Below, piece by piece: positions 10,425 through 21,530 of a stretch of 64,000 nucleotides of DNA; position 1 is the first letter of the stretch, and every line of letters begins with the position of its first letter. The stretch comes from Gordius sp. MW1 (lineage: Eukaryota > Nematomorpha > Gordioida > Gordea > Gordiidae). The notes below the pieces were generated by a model, which ran no database searches, was not told the DNA's origin, and saw only the letters and a program-made list of their open reading frames with translations. The position numbers and the translations under genes are program-made. The stretch is from the NCBI GenBank assembly GCA_964036665.1, contig OZ038533.1:12112413-12176412 (forward strand), written 5' to 3'.

Positions 10425-12480
10425 CTTCTTCGTCATTTTAAGGCTGTTTTCCAGGATCTCCTGGGTTGGCCTGTTTTCCCCTAATCCATTTCCTCCATTT
10501 TATCCGATCATGAGAATCGTGTTTTGTCACGCTCATTTTTTCCATGTCGTTAGCGAGAAAAGACGCCCATGTTGATTTGGGCCTCCCGCGCGGTTTCTTT
10601 CCAGGTACCTCCAAGGAAGTACATCTCTTCCCCCAGTCGTCGTCATTCTTCCGCTCCCCATGTCTTAACCATCTTAGCCTGCTTTTCGGGATGACCTCGT
10701 TGATTAGCTCGATCCCGATTCTTTCTCTGAGTTTATTGCTTGTTATTCTTTCCCGTAGCGACACGTTTGACATCCATCTTATCATACGCGTGCTTTTTAA
10801 TTTGACTTTATGTATCGACATTAATGGCCACGTTTCACTTCCATATACAAGACAACTTCTAATGACTTTACCCTTTAAAGTGAGTGAAACACCTTTTCCG
10901 GTCAAAAGAGGGGCCATCTCTCTAAACTTCTTCCAGGCTTGTCGTATCCTTGCTGTAACTGTCGAGTCAACATTCCCATCTGCACTTAAAGAATCGCCGA
11001 GGTAGGTAAAGGTGTTAACTTTTCCTAGCGTCTCCCCATTACCGATGTTAAAGTCGGTTATGGCATTATCCGGTAGAGGTCCTGTCGCGCAAGGCTTGCA
11101 GTTAAACGTATGCCTGGCCAATAAGAGTCTTCCTTTCACACCGCTACATTTTTTGTGGACCCATCCTAGGCATTTTGTGCATTGTATAGAGTTGCTAGCC
11201 ACTCCTTTGTAACATACGCTACAGGGCCAGGCGCAAGTTGCCTTGGCGCTCTTCATACTTTTCCCGCCAAACACCACCTTTGTTTTTCCCATATTAACTT
11301 TTAAGCCCTTTTCCTCCATTCCGTTTTTCCATTTAGTATCTTTGTAGAGAGATCAGCCTCACTCTCAGCTATTAACAAGAGATCATCGGCGTATAAAAGT
11401 TCCCATGGGAGTCCTTCTCGAAGTTGTTTTGTCACCACCTCCATTACGAGTATGAAAAGTAGAGGGCTTAAAACGGAACCTTGGTGTAGCCCAACCTTCA
11501 CTTCAAAGCTTTCGCTATCGCCATCATAGGTCCTCACTGCCGTTTGAGATTCGTCATACATGACCATCACAGCAGTAACCAACCATTCTTCCACACCTGT
11601 TTTTCTAAGAGCCCATTTTACAACTTCCCGCGGCACGCGGTCAAACGCTTTCTCTATGTCTACGAAGGCATAGTATAGTCTTTTACCTTTTGCTTGATGT
11701 TTTTCTTGCATCTGTCGTACTATAAAGATGGCATCGGTGGTCCCTTTCCCTGGTTTAAATCCAAACTGCATAGCGTCGATGTTCGTTTGTTCCCGGATTC
11801 TTTTCTCGAGCACCCTCTCAAAAACTTTCATAGTTTGATCAAGGAGCTTAATAGCCCGATAAAATCCGCAGTCAAGTGGGTCACCTTTTCCTTTGTATAT
11901 TAGTAAAAGAACACTCTTTTTCCAGTCGCTGGGTAGATTCCCTTCCTGGATTATGGCATTACACAGCTGTGTAAGCCAAACGACTCCCAAATGTCCAGAC
12001 GCTTTTACCATTTCCGCCACTTCCTGTTGGGCCTGCCGCTACCTTGTTTCATTTTCTTTATGGCATACTGAATTTCGTCAGTCCCAATCCAACAGCAGGG
12101 TACCTCCATTTTATCGCAATCGGCGTCATTGTCCCAGGTATTCTCTTCATTTAAGAGTCGTTTCATGTAGTCTTTTCAAACCTTTTTGATTCCATCGCCA
12201 TGGGAGATGATGTTACCCGTAGGAGTTTTAACGCATTTAACCGCCACGACATCAAGTCTTTCTTTCGCCATTATTTGGCTACACGAAACATAGCAAACTC
12301 GCATCTTTTTGTTTCCTTTATTCTGGCGACGGTCCTTCTTGCATTTCTTTTAGCCTCTTGATATATAACCTTATCGCACCTTTGTTGGGATTCATGCCAG
12401 ACTTTATAGCAACGCCTTTTATCTTCAATAGCTTTCGCCGCCTCAAAGTTCCACCAAATAAAAAATGTTAAAGATATTTT
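10425..12480 (-). mobile_element. LINE (non-LTR retrotransposon), 5'-truncated, in a CaV-beta intron
   Basis: On the minus strand: a Lys/Arg-rich linker near 12250-12470 with stops, then a reverse transcriptase from 12020 to about 11300. Its motifs are SVLLLIYKGKGDP, FGFKPGKGTTDAIF, YAFVDIEKAFDRVP, GLHQGSVLSPLLF and the catalytic YADDLLL near 11383-11403. After a single frameshift near 11310 comes the frame to 10438, with KGLKVNMGKTKVV, a zinc-binding segment (CSVC...CTKC..WVHKKCSGV...CKPC), the GSETW block and a C-terminal basic tail. The 3' end is GACGAAGAAGAAAGAAGA at about 10418-10436, a microsatellite-like tail. The endonuclease is missing. It shares the gene's strand and lies wholly within the intron. 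The clade is not resolved. Confidence 0.88.
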
Positions 12481-12569
12481 GTGTATAAAGAAAGGGGGGC
12501 AGTCATCCCGCCCTACCCTCCCGTGGCTAGGCCCGTGACTATAGTTGCTAATAGTATTGAAACAATTAC

Positions 12570-12692
12570 CTCTTTGATGTGAAGAAACTCTTTAGGATGA
12601 AATATCACGGTGTAACCTTGTAAAGGGCATTCATCGTCAAATGTTGTTTCATACCCAACGTTGGTCCGAACGGCGAAGGCAACGCTTTTTGT
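12570..12692 (-). CDS. CACNB-like: Calcium channel beta subunit, N-terminal SH3 exon
   Basis: A 123-bp exon, phase 0 to 0, with acceptor TATATTAG before 12692 and donor GAG|GTAATT after 12570. It encodes [14 protein letters not shown]...[29 protein letters not shown] and (K/D)FLHIKE are the most conserved strings of the CaV-beta SH3 domain. The common [11 protein letters not shown] has Ser for Pro here. The exon joins in frame to QLEKAK on its 5' side and KFNNDWW on its 3' side. The intron between it and the next exon holds the 2-kb LINE. Confidence 0.93.
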
Positions 12693-12785
12693 CTAATATA
12701 AGTTTTATGAGCATATTTAAAAGAGTTCAAATAAAAAAATTCTTAATTAATTGGTTCTAACGAAATGTGATACAAATACAAATAC

Positions 12786-12902
12786 CTTCGCTTTTTCCAA
12801 TTGTTGCATAGCCATCTTTTCCGACTCCCTCCTAGAAAGCTCTCGTTCTTCATCTTGAGAATAATCCGTCGAGGGATGACTATAGTTGGATTCGTAAGAG
12901 CT
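12786..12902 (-). CDS. CACNB-like: Calcium channel beta subunit, exon before SH3
   Basis: A 117-bp exon, phase 0 to 0 (acceptor TTTAAAG before 12902, donor AAG|GTATTT after 12786). It reads SSYESNYSHPSTDYSQDEER and ends ESEKMAMQQLEKAK. The family has a (R)QGSADSxYSxPSSD segment, an acidic stretch, and an EAERQALAQLEKAK-type helix directly before [11 protein letters not shown]. Order and spacing match, though the sequence is divergent. Only 93 bp separate it from the next exon. Confidence 0.88.
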
Positions 12903-14666
12903 CTTTAAAAAGTATATAATTTAATCTTATCTTAATACGTATAAGTATTAAATATAAAAAGTAGCTATTTTCCCAAAAATGCGCAATTTGTGTTTGGAAA
13001 AAATTGTAATATCTTAATTATGCATTATAGCTCTTCCCATCAATTCATATGATCATCAGCTATAAAATCTAAGAGGAAGGACTCTAAATAGAGAAAAGAA
13101 GCAAAAAATGTACAGAATATTTGATAAATATTGTCCCTTATTTAGTAAATAGAGTAAACAATTTGTAAGTAATATGGGGATTTTTTAAGTGCTAAGTAAA
13201 TAGCAGAATGGTGCTATAATTTATAAAACACATCGGCTCATAAAGTTATAAAATATCGAATTTATTACATTATCACATCTTGGAATAAATATTTTACTCT
13301 AGTGACAAACGATAATTTCGGAAATTTGGAAAAAAATGTTATTTTGAAATATAAGCGTTTAAAATAACGACGTTGTTTATAAGTGGAATCAAAACTTTAA
13401 AATTTAACTAATATTGGGCGAAAAATATAAGGGTAGGGTGAGGACGAGCTAAATAATCCTAACTAAACATTTTTAAAACGTATTTGAGAATTCATGCTTT
13501 TAGTAATAAAGTTCACAGGAACCAGGGTTATATAACTAATAAAGTCTCAGATTTTTCAAGGGCAAGGGGTAATAGACACCCCTCACACTAAGTTGGTCAA
13601 AATAGCCCTCGAATTTGTCCCAAATGATTTACATGTATTATCTCATTGAATTTTAAATACTCTCGGGACATATTTTCTAACAAAACGTTGAATAAAATTA
13701 TTCGATAAAGGATTTAAACTCATTTCAGCTCCGATCATTTTTTATCGCCATTAGCAAAAAATAATCTCCAAAAAAACGTATAAAATTTTGCTGTGCTATT
13801 ATTGATATTGTTGTTGGAATTTCAACTTGCATAATCAATTAATAAGTTAATAAGGGCACGAAGAACATTTTTTAAAATATAAAGGCAGGAAAATATAAAT
13901 GAAAACAAGATCATAAATAAAAGTATATTACTTGAATTAATAATTAAAGTGAAATATAATTAAGGCAACTTTTATATCATTCAAAAATTAAAACGGAGGT
14001 TTACGTCGAAAGTGAAGATTTTGTTGGATTCCTTAGGAAACAGTTTTTGCCCACTAACTAATGATATAAAATTTAAAAATGATGACGATTTAGGTAAAGC
14101 CATGAGGATATTCCTTGAAACACAAAAATATACACCGCTGTAATACACCACTTCCTTAATTTAACCTCTAATCAAATTAAAAATGAGATATATTGATTTT
14201 GGATTATTAAGATATTTCTAAGGATATAATCCTAGGTGATTAAAGCGATTCCTTCGCTATGCTAAAGTTTCAAAGCAGGTCGTGAGCTAGATAAAAATTC
14301 TTTATCAAATCCATAAGGCGTGATTAAAAAAATAAAATCATAGAAAAAAACTGCCCAAAAAATGTCACGCTCTACTGTCAACTGTTTTATAAGTTTCATC
14401 GGTTAATGTACATTTGAAGATAGCCATAATTTCTAAATTAACCCTTAAAAAAATAGGGTTGACTTGGAACAAAATATTTTATACGTTATAAAGATAGAAT
14501 TTTTGGGAGAAAAGTTTGTGTTAACCCATATAAGACGATAACTGAGTAATTGGCAGCCTATACTATCTAACTTATTTGTATGACATTAACCAAACAAATT
14601 TATATCTAAATCTAATGGCTAAGGTTGTAAAAAGCCAATTTCAGATATTACATTATGTGTAATAGG
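12903..14666. other. CaV-beta intron 1, left part, nothing recognised
   Basis: AT-rich DNA without a credible ORF, TIR element or conserved exon. A second, upstream part of the intron (to 25512) holds the repeats listed separately. Confidence 0.5.
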
Positions 14667-14822
14667 CATGGGCGTGGCCAGCATTGGAATTATAGGGGGA
14701 CAATGATGATTTAGGGAGGGGCAAAATGATAATTTTATAAAAATTTAAGCCATAATTTAATGAATTTCAAGAAATTTTTGGATTTAAAGGGAGGACCGCC
14801 CTTCCCCCTGGCTACGCCCACG
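14667..14822. mobile_element. hAT-type MITE, CATGGGCG(T/G)(A/G)GCC family, subfamily b
   Basis: 156 bp with ends CATGGGCGTGGCC and GGCTACGCCCACG. It is flanked by GTAATAGG (14659-14666) and GCAATAGG (14823-14830), a 7/8 match that fits the 8-bp hAT target duplication. The interior has GATGATTTAGGGAGGGGCAAAATGAT and a TTTAAGCCATAATTTAATGA stretch shared with the copies at 30.4, 30.8 and 57.5 kb. Confidence 0.75.
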
Positions 14823-14893
14823 GCAATAGGTTAGTATCAAGTTAATGTTTTACCATATCAATTGACACAGGTAAAAATATATAGGTATTTATG

Positions 14894-15070
14894 CATGGGC
14901 GTAGCCAGGTTTTGGATTAGAGGGGGAGGGGGGGGGGGGGGGTTATACGTTTAAAAGTTCAATAAGGGGGGGGGGGGGCAAAACGTAAATTTTTTTACTT
15001 TTTAAGTGTTTTTGCATTGAAACAATTTTTTTCACGATTTAGGGGGCCCCCCCCCCTGCTTACGCCCATG
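14894..15070. mobile_element. hAT-type MITE, CATGGGCGTAGCC family, subfamily a
   Basis: 177 bp, ends CATGGGCGTAGCCAGG and CTTACGCCCATG, flanked by TATTTATG and TATGTATG (7/8). Inside are two G runs separated by the CGTTTAAAAGTTCAATAA module, then GGCAAAACG and a terminal C run. The same order is seen at 51.3 and 60.9 kb. Confidence 0.78.
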
Positions 15071-17190
15071 TATGTATGGTGTGATGTATATTCGGCGGCA
15101 TCAAAATCGACCCTTTTTCAATGGTAAATCTCTAACGTTAGTTTAAATGTAAAATGCAAGTCGGGTAGTATTAAAGGTTATTTAGCGGCGACGCATAAAA
15201 AATATTTAAAAATAGAATTGGAGCCTAGCCTGGACACATGAGATAACTGAGCTGGCTCGGGTCGAGCGTTAAGGCCCGCTGCCCAGTTACAAAATCATTT
15301 AAATTTTGTTTTACCTATATGTGTGTTAAATGTTTACAAAAAGAAAAAGGTGTGTTTTTATGATTTATTTTACAAATTTATTATCGTTAATGCAATCAAT
15401 ACACCATTAATTCATTAAAACAACTCCTAATTTTAACTGAGTCTAATTTTAATGTGCTACTTAAACTCTTATCGACATCATTCCCTCAAATATTTATCAG
15501 AGAGTAAATATGCTGGATGATATTTAAGACACATCCAAACAAACTCCTCTTAGTCTGACAAACGTGAATAAAAAGGAAAAATACAAGTTTTTTCGCAAGC
15601 GTATTTTTTTTGATTACTTTTGACTTAAGGCTAATTTATAAAAAAAAATTTAAGGTTTTTATTTAATTATGAACGTAAAAACATTATAAAATCTAAGTGT
15701 TAAAATTGGAAAAATATAAGAGCGCGTATAACACAAAATAAAAAAAAATATAATTTAAAAGCATTGCATGTGTCATCTATTAAAAGTGGCCAGCTGTCGG
15801 CCAGGAATTTAAAATTGTACTTTGCTATAAAAATGCCATTTTTTTTGTTTAAGTAAAAAATTTGTGGAATATTTAGAGGGCGGGCAGCGACGGCTGATTT
15901 CTTTGAAAAGCTTAATGGCGGCCCGACCAAAAGTCCCAGAACACGAGGCAACGATAGGGGTAAAGAAAGATATTAGAGGGTAGGGACTAGGAGGCCTTTA
16001 TCATAGCCCATTTTGAAAGACATCATAATCGAGTGATATCGACGTAGAGTATTTTAAAAAATCAGTTTAACTTATGTTAAAAATGATATTAAATTTTGTT
16101 GGTGTCCAGTATAAAGGGTTTTCAAATCGTATCAGCCTTTATATATTGCTTTTGGGTCGGGTTTCGCGCCATAATGTAATATTTAATTTAGAAATCATTC
16201 CTGTTGAGGGCTTGAAAAATGAGGCTTTCTGATTGCATAGCGATTGAATGACTTTAAATACCTACACTTCACATAAATTTATATAATAGGTATTCAAAAT
16301 GATCCCCAAATTACATTGGGAAGCAAAAAATTAAGCAGGATATGGTTGAAGTATTAACAAAAAATTGTCATACCTCTTTTTCGTATCGATGCATTTGACC
16401 AAAGTTTAACTGAAAAAATATCTATGAATGTCTATGAATATTTAACGAAAATGCTCCTTGAGAGGGGTTTACAGAGACGAAAACGTTAGGGTTAGTGTTT
16501 TAGGTCGGGGTTTTAGGTTAGGGTTAGAATTAGATGCACACATTTCAATCGACAAATGCTTTTTTGTAGACATTCGTAGACATTTATTTGTTTTTTGCTT
16601 TTTGGTCAAATGCAACTGAATCCCTATTTTTAAGGGTGTTATCTAACCTCTTATATTTTTATCATATTTTTCGTCCAGTGGCCAGGAACATTTGGATCTC
16701 TTTCTCAATTTCTCTTTAATCCGACGAGACCATCAATAAAACAATTTACGAAATATGTATTACGTTTTTTTGATAAATGTCAAACTTTGAAATAATTGAG
16801 TTTAAAATTGCGAATAAAAGGGTTGTGGTCTTTTTTGAAGAATGTACTTCGAAAATAAATCAATTCAAAATAATCTAAGTTGTAACTTAATCCCCATATT
16901 TATATTGCAATTTCCCATCCACCACACATTTGATTTCCCTCCCTTTCCTATCACATTTATTAAAATATGGTAAACACTAGGATCTCTCCGGCTTGGCCCG
17001 CCTAAAAGCCATATTATCGGTCGGGCCTAGTCTGGTCGGAAGGTGTGGACTCAGAAGCCGCCTCCGGACCCATAATATAAAATATGTGCTTTATTTTTGT
17101 ATTTTATTGTATAAAAATTGTCTCTTATGTTTTTTAATTTTATATGTATCTAATTTTTAAATTAATGAATTATAAAAAAACAACAATGTA
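15071..17190. other. CaV-beta intron 1, mostly unannotated; possible RT-element tail
   Basis: Mostly AT-rich DNA without genes. On the minus strand about 15850-15985 reads FFTPIVASCSGTFGRAAIKLFKEISRR (across stops outside it), which resembles the short conserved tail that follows reverse transcriptases in some animal retroelements. It is too short to classify. 16480-16535 has a degenerate GGTTAGGGTTAG tract. Confidence 0.3.
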
Positions 17191-18130
17191 ATAATATAAC
17201 CTTTCACAAGGTCCCCAAAATTTATATTTGGCATATGAGCCTTCCTATGATAAATCAAAAAGTCTTCGACAGACAATTTCAAATTTGGATAATTTTTGGT
17301 GAGGGTGGAGGCCTCACATATTATAGTTATGGGGGTTCAAAAGGCCAAATTATTACTAATCGAAAGCAGGCGCGTAGCCAAGGGGGCAGAAAGCGGGAAT
17401 TTTCTACCCCCCTTGACCAAAATTTGAAATTTTTTTTTGATTAATAAAATTAGATTAAATTGGTTAAAATATTATAGTTTAGTTGCATAAAAGATTTTGA
17501 GACACTTATAAAAGCCTTGAATAGATTAAATGGTTTGGCGCTTTTAACGATTCATCGGGAGTTAGCCTCAACACCTGATGAAATTCTCTATCTCTTATCT
17601 TTTGACAAAAGAAAATTAAAAATTGTTTTATAGCGATTATTTTTATACACCGCTTTTGTATTTACGTATATTATTGAAATAAAAATGTTTTTAAAAAATT
17701 GGAAATTTTCTACCCCCTTGAGAAAATTCTGGCTACGCGCCTGCTCGAAAGTACGGGCGCTATCCTCTTTTGGTGTATTTTGTTCTTACAAAATTCTCTA
17801 TTGAATTCACATAACAAAAAACCTCAAACTTTGCGCTTAATTTTTTGAGGTCAAATTAATGAACAATCACAAAACCTATTTCTATAAAACCAATTTCCCA
17901 ATATGCTGTCTTTCATGACTCGTGATTAAATTACTATCAGCAAAAGTTTAGGGCAAGCTCCGAGAAGGCAAAAATTAGAAACATTGAATTTTAACAAAAA
18001 AAAGAATTTTTGATGACGATATAATCGATAATTAAAAAAACATTTTGTGATTATATTGTGACAACAAATTTATCTAGAATACATGGTAAATAAGTAATAT
18101 TGGAGTAAAATTAAGATAAATTTTGATAAT
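17191..18130 (+). repeat. Dispersed repeat X, copy 1, split by a hAT element
   Basis: 17210-17358 and 17752-18000 match 20930-21010 and 21150-21330 in the same order: GATAATTTTTGGTGAGGGT, GTGTATTTTGTTC, ATTCTCTAT, AAAAAACC(T/C)CAAAC, GGTCAAATTA.TGAA.AATCA. The interruption is exactly the hAT element at 17367-17743. No ORF is preserved, and the class is unknown. Confidence 0.6.
17367..17743 (+). mobile_element. Non-autonomous hAT element with transposase C-terminus remnant
   Basis: TIRs are CAGGCGCGTAGCCA and TGGCTACGCGCCTG, with flanking ATCGAAAG (17359-17366) and CTCGAAAG (17744-17751), a 7/8 duplication. At about 17519-17587 the plus strand encodes NRLNGLALLTIHRELASTPD, which is the hAT C-terminal dimerisation region of transposases related to the TTF-type/ZMYM group. 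Nothing else of the transposase remains. Confidence 0.82.
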
Positions 18131-18538
18131 CCTTCTGAGCGCAAGGAATAAACACAATTAATTATATATTGCACTCGAATGCTCCATGCAGCCAATTTTA
18201 AAATTAATGAAAGATATTGTTCAATTAAATCAGAAAATAATTTGATTATATTTGCTAGCAATCAGTAATGATTTAATATTAAATGAGACATGATTGAATG
18301 TTATTAAATTACATGGTTATAATTTAAATTAAGATTGTTATAACGGTATTATTGCAATGCAGCAAAGCGCGATGAGTCTTTTAATGTTAAAAACACTAAA
18401 AGTATTAAATTTTTTAAATTAAAATGAAAGTATGTTCATAAACTTGAGTAAATGCTTATGTTATGAGTAGCTTTTTGGAATAAATTTTCTTCTAGCAGCA
18501 AATAAATTGAAAACTGTGGGTATTGCAATACCTCGATT

Positions 18539-18818
18539 CAGGCGCGTAGCCAGGATTTTCTCAAGGGGGGGGGGGGGGGGAAATTTCAAAAATTTTAAGA
18601 ACTTCATCGGGAGTAGGAGCTAACTCCCGATGAATTGTCAATAAAGCCAATCCATTTAATCTATTCTTAGACATGGTATTTCTAATGTCAGTTTTTAGCC
18701 TCCTCAGCGTTGAGAAGCTATAAAAAAATTTTTTAATCTTTGCCAAGGGGGGGGGGGGGGGGGGGGGGGGAGGGGGGAATTTCCCGTTTCCCCCCCCCCC
18801 CCCTTATTTACGCCACTG
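18539..18818 (-). mobile_element. Non-autonomous hAT element with transposase C-terminus remnant
   Basis: It is flanked by a perfect 8-bp duplication, CCTCGATT (18531-18538 and 18819-18826). The left end is CAGGCGCGTAGCCAGG, and the right end (complement) is CAGTGGCGTAAATAAGGGGG. On the minus strand, 18605-18746 encodes FSTLRRLKTDIRNTMSKNRL followed by NGLALLTIHREL, the hAT dimerisation domain. Long G runs sit just inside each end. Confidence 0.87.
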
Positions 18819-19429
18819 CCTCGATTTCAAATTTACTTTAACTATTAAAATGGATAGTGAAGGGTTACAAGCGATGTCCGTTCATGTGTCTCCAATTATA
18901 AAAAACTAATTAAAAATTTTAATAGGTCACATTGACTATTTAAAATTGTAAGTAATATTTAGTATGTAATAACCTTTTATATTATTCAAAATTAAGTATT
19001 AGGGTAAATGGATCAATTATAATATATAACTCTTTATGATTTATATAACCCACAAGGGATTTTTAAGTTAAAAAATTGAGTGATTCACATACATAATGCA
19101 AAAAAATTTGACCGTTGGGACCTAAAATACCCCCGCCCCAAAGCGAGTCTTCCGAAAGAAACCCTGATAACTCAAAAATGGGCCACTCAAGTCCTATAAC
19201 AAAAGTCTGCATGCACAATTCCGGGCGAGATGGACAAAAGAGAAACTTAGAACGGGCCTGCAACATTATGATTATCTGATGAAAGACTTCTAGGTTGTGT
19301 ACCGGTCTTTATTAGATTCAAGTTCTTAACGATGTTTAATAATAGTCATTATAAAAAATTAAACAAGAAAAAAATCGAGACTGCCAAACAATATACGCGA
19401 AAAAAATAGTATAGTGATTAATGTATAAC

Positions 19430-20301
19430 TACGCCTCTGGATTTCGAATCGATTCGAATGTTTTTGGTATTCGATTCGGATTCGTATTTTTTTCAAAAAA
19501 AAATATTCGATTCGAGATTCGTCGAATATTAAAATGAAGATTCGAATTCGATTCGAAAAATGATAAGGATTCGAATATATATTAAGTTTTTTTACTAATA
19601 AAAAACCATTAAAAAGGCTAGAATTTTTATTTGCATATACATTTGAAAAATTTATTTGAAAGACATTTAAAAAATACACTCATTGAAAGTAAAAATATTA
19701 AAGGCTAACAAAAAACTATGGCGATGTGTAGGACAATCAATATTATCTTCCTACACCACTAAACGATTGGTTGTGTTTTTATAAATGTAACCTTCTCTCC
19801 CATTCAATGTTAGATAGTAATTCCTCCTAAGAGGAATTTAAAGGCCAAATCCAATGCCTGCTTTACTAAAATAGCCTTTTCTATCATTATATAGGTGCAG
19901 TTCCACCTGACTACCATGTCAAGTATTGCCTATGTGTAATTAATTGGTGGGTCAAATTCTTTACATATAGCCTTTAATCGTGAAATATTTTTGGGCTGTC
20001 TTGCAATTTATATCAAGGTCCATAATTTAATTTAATTGTGATCCTAGTTCTCCATAACTTATGTAAGTTTGAAAAATTTTAAATTAGCAGGAAAAATAAG
20101 TAAAATGTGGTAAGATATAAATAGCTAAACATTTGCGCCTCGGCTATTTAAATTAGACTTTTAAAAAAAATAGATTTTTTTAAGGATTCGATTCGGATTT
20201 TCGAATCTTAGCAGCGTAAATATTCGATTCAAAACTTACACATATGGATTCGAATTTCGAATCGAGTCCGAATCTCGAATCGAATATTTCCCAGAGGCGT
20301 A
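19430..20301. mobile_element. hAT-type element with subterminal GATTCGAATC arrays
   Basis: 872 bp with TIRs TACGCCTCTGG and CCAGAGGCGTA and a perfect 8-bp duplication TGTATAAC (19422-19429, 20302-20309). Next to each end lie 100-150 bp packed with TCGAATC/GATTCGA words, in opposite orientation at the two ends. The middle (about 19600-20150) is AT-rich with no transposase. Arrays of short words near the ends are known as transposase binding sites in hAT elements. Confidence 0.82.
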
Positions 20302-20909
20302 TGTATAACCATTAAAATTCTATATGCACATGGCGGTTTTTAAAGAAAACTAAATTCAAAAAAATTGAGCAAAATAATTATACAACGATTATAACTTTGG
20401 CGAATACAAAAAAGATTGACTATAAGGCGGTTTATTGCCTTTAACACTCGGTTTGTTAAAGTAAAATGTCGCAAAAAATAAGCTTGTGATTGTTATGGGA
20501 AAATATAGGTAGAGGGAAATGGAACGCAATATTTCGAATCCAAACCTACCAGTTTTATACAAAGAAACACACAACAAAGGATTAAATACATTATACATAA
20601 TTAAAAATTATATTTTAGTATATCTACATATTTAAGTTTGTTTTCTTCAGTTTTTATAATTTGTTTCTTTCCACAAATCTTTAATACATTCACAAGTCAT
20701 TATATGAAAGGCATTTGCAAAAAACAAATTAAGCTGCTTTTTCAATTTTGATCTAGGATATTAATTAGAATTTTATCCTTATTTCGCTTGTCTATTTACT
20801 TTTTAGGGCACTTTTTGATTTTTAACATTTATATTTAAAAATACGCAACATAATAGATGTAAAATATACTTGTAAAATTAACTATTTTATCAAAATGTCG
20901 TATTTGGAC

Positions 20910-21530
20910 TGCTCCCCTACACAAGATAGACGTGTATGACAAATCAAAACGTTTTCGACCGACCATCTCAGATATGGATAATTTTTGGTGAGGGTGTAGG
21001 CCTCATGCATTATAGTAATTTCGGAAAATTTTAGCCATTTTGGGCCAATATTTTTTAAGTTATGGACGTTTAAAGGGCCAAAATCACGCTCGAGACCGTT
21101 TTATAGATTTTACTATTTTTGTCATATTTTTGAAAGTAATGCCGCTGCTATTCAATCAAATTTTGGTGCATTTTGTTCCTAAAAAAATTCTCTATCAAAA
21201 TAATTTAACAAAAAACCCCAAACTTTTGCGGTTAACTTTTTGTGGTCAAATTAGTGAAAAATCATAAAAACCTATTTGTCGACTATATGAAATCCCCAAT
21301 TTCACAATGTGCACTCCTTTATGACCCATTACCACATTTCAATCACAAAAAGTTTGAGACCGGCTACGAGATGGTCAAGAATTCGAAAAATTACATTTTC
21401 ACCAAAAATATTTATAGATGGCGGTATAATCAATTATCACAATAACATATTGTTATGTTTGTTTTTCATCAAATGCAAAATTTATTAAAATACATGGTAA
21501 ATAAATAATATTGGAATAAAAATAAATTTA
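20910..21530 (+). repeat. Dispersed repeat X, copy 2
   Basis: The uninterrupted relative of the repeat at 17.2-18.1 kb, with the same ordered landmarks (GGATAATTTTTGGTGAGGGTGTAGGCCTCA, ATTTTGGTGCATTTTGTTCCT, AACAAAAAACCCCAAACTTTTGCG). A more distant relative with the same opening (CCGACC.CCTCAGA, TTTTCGAGTTATGGGCG) is at 26530-26900. No intact ORF. Confidence 0.6.
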
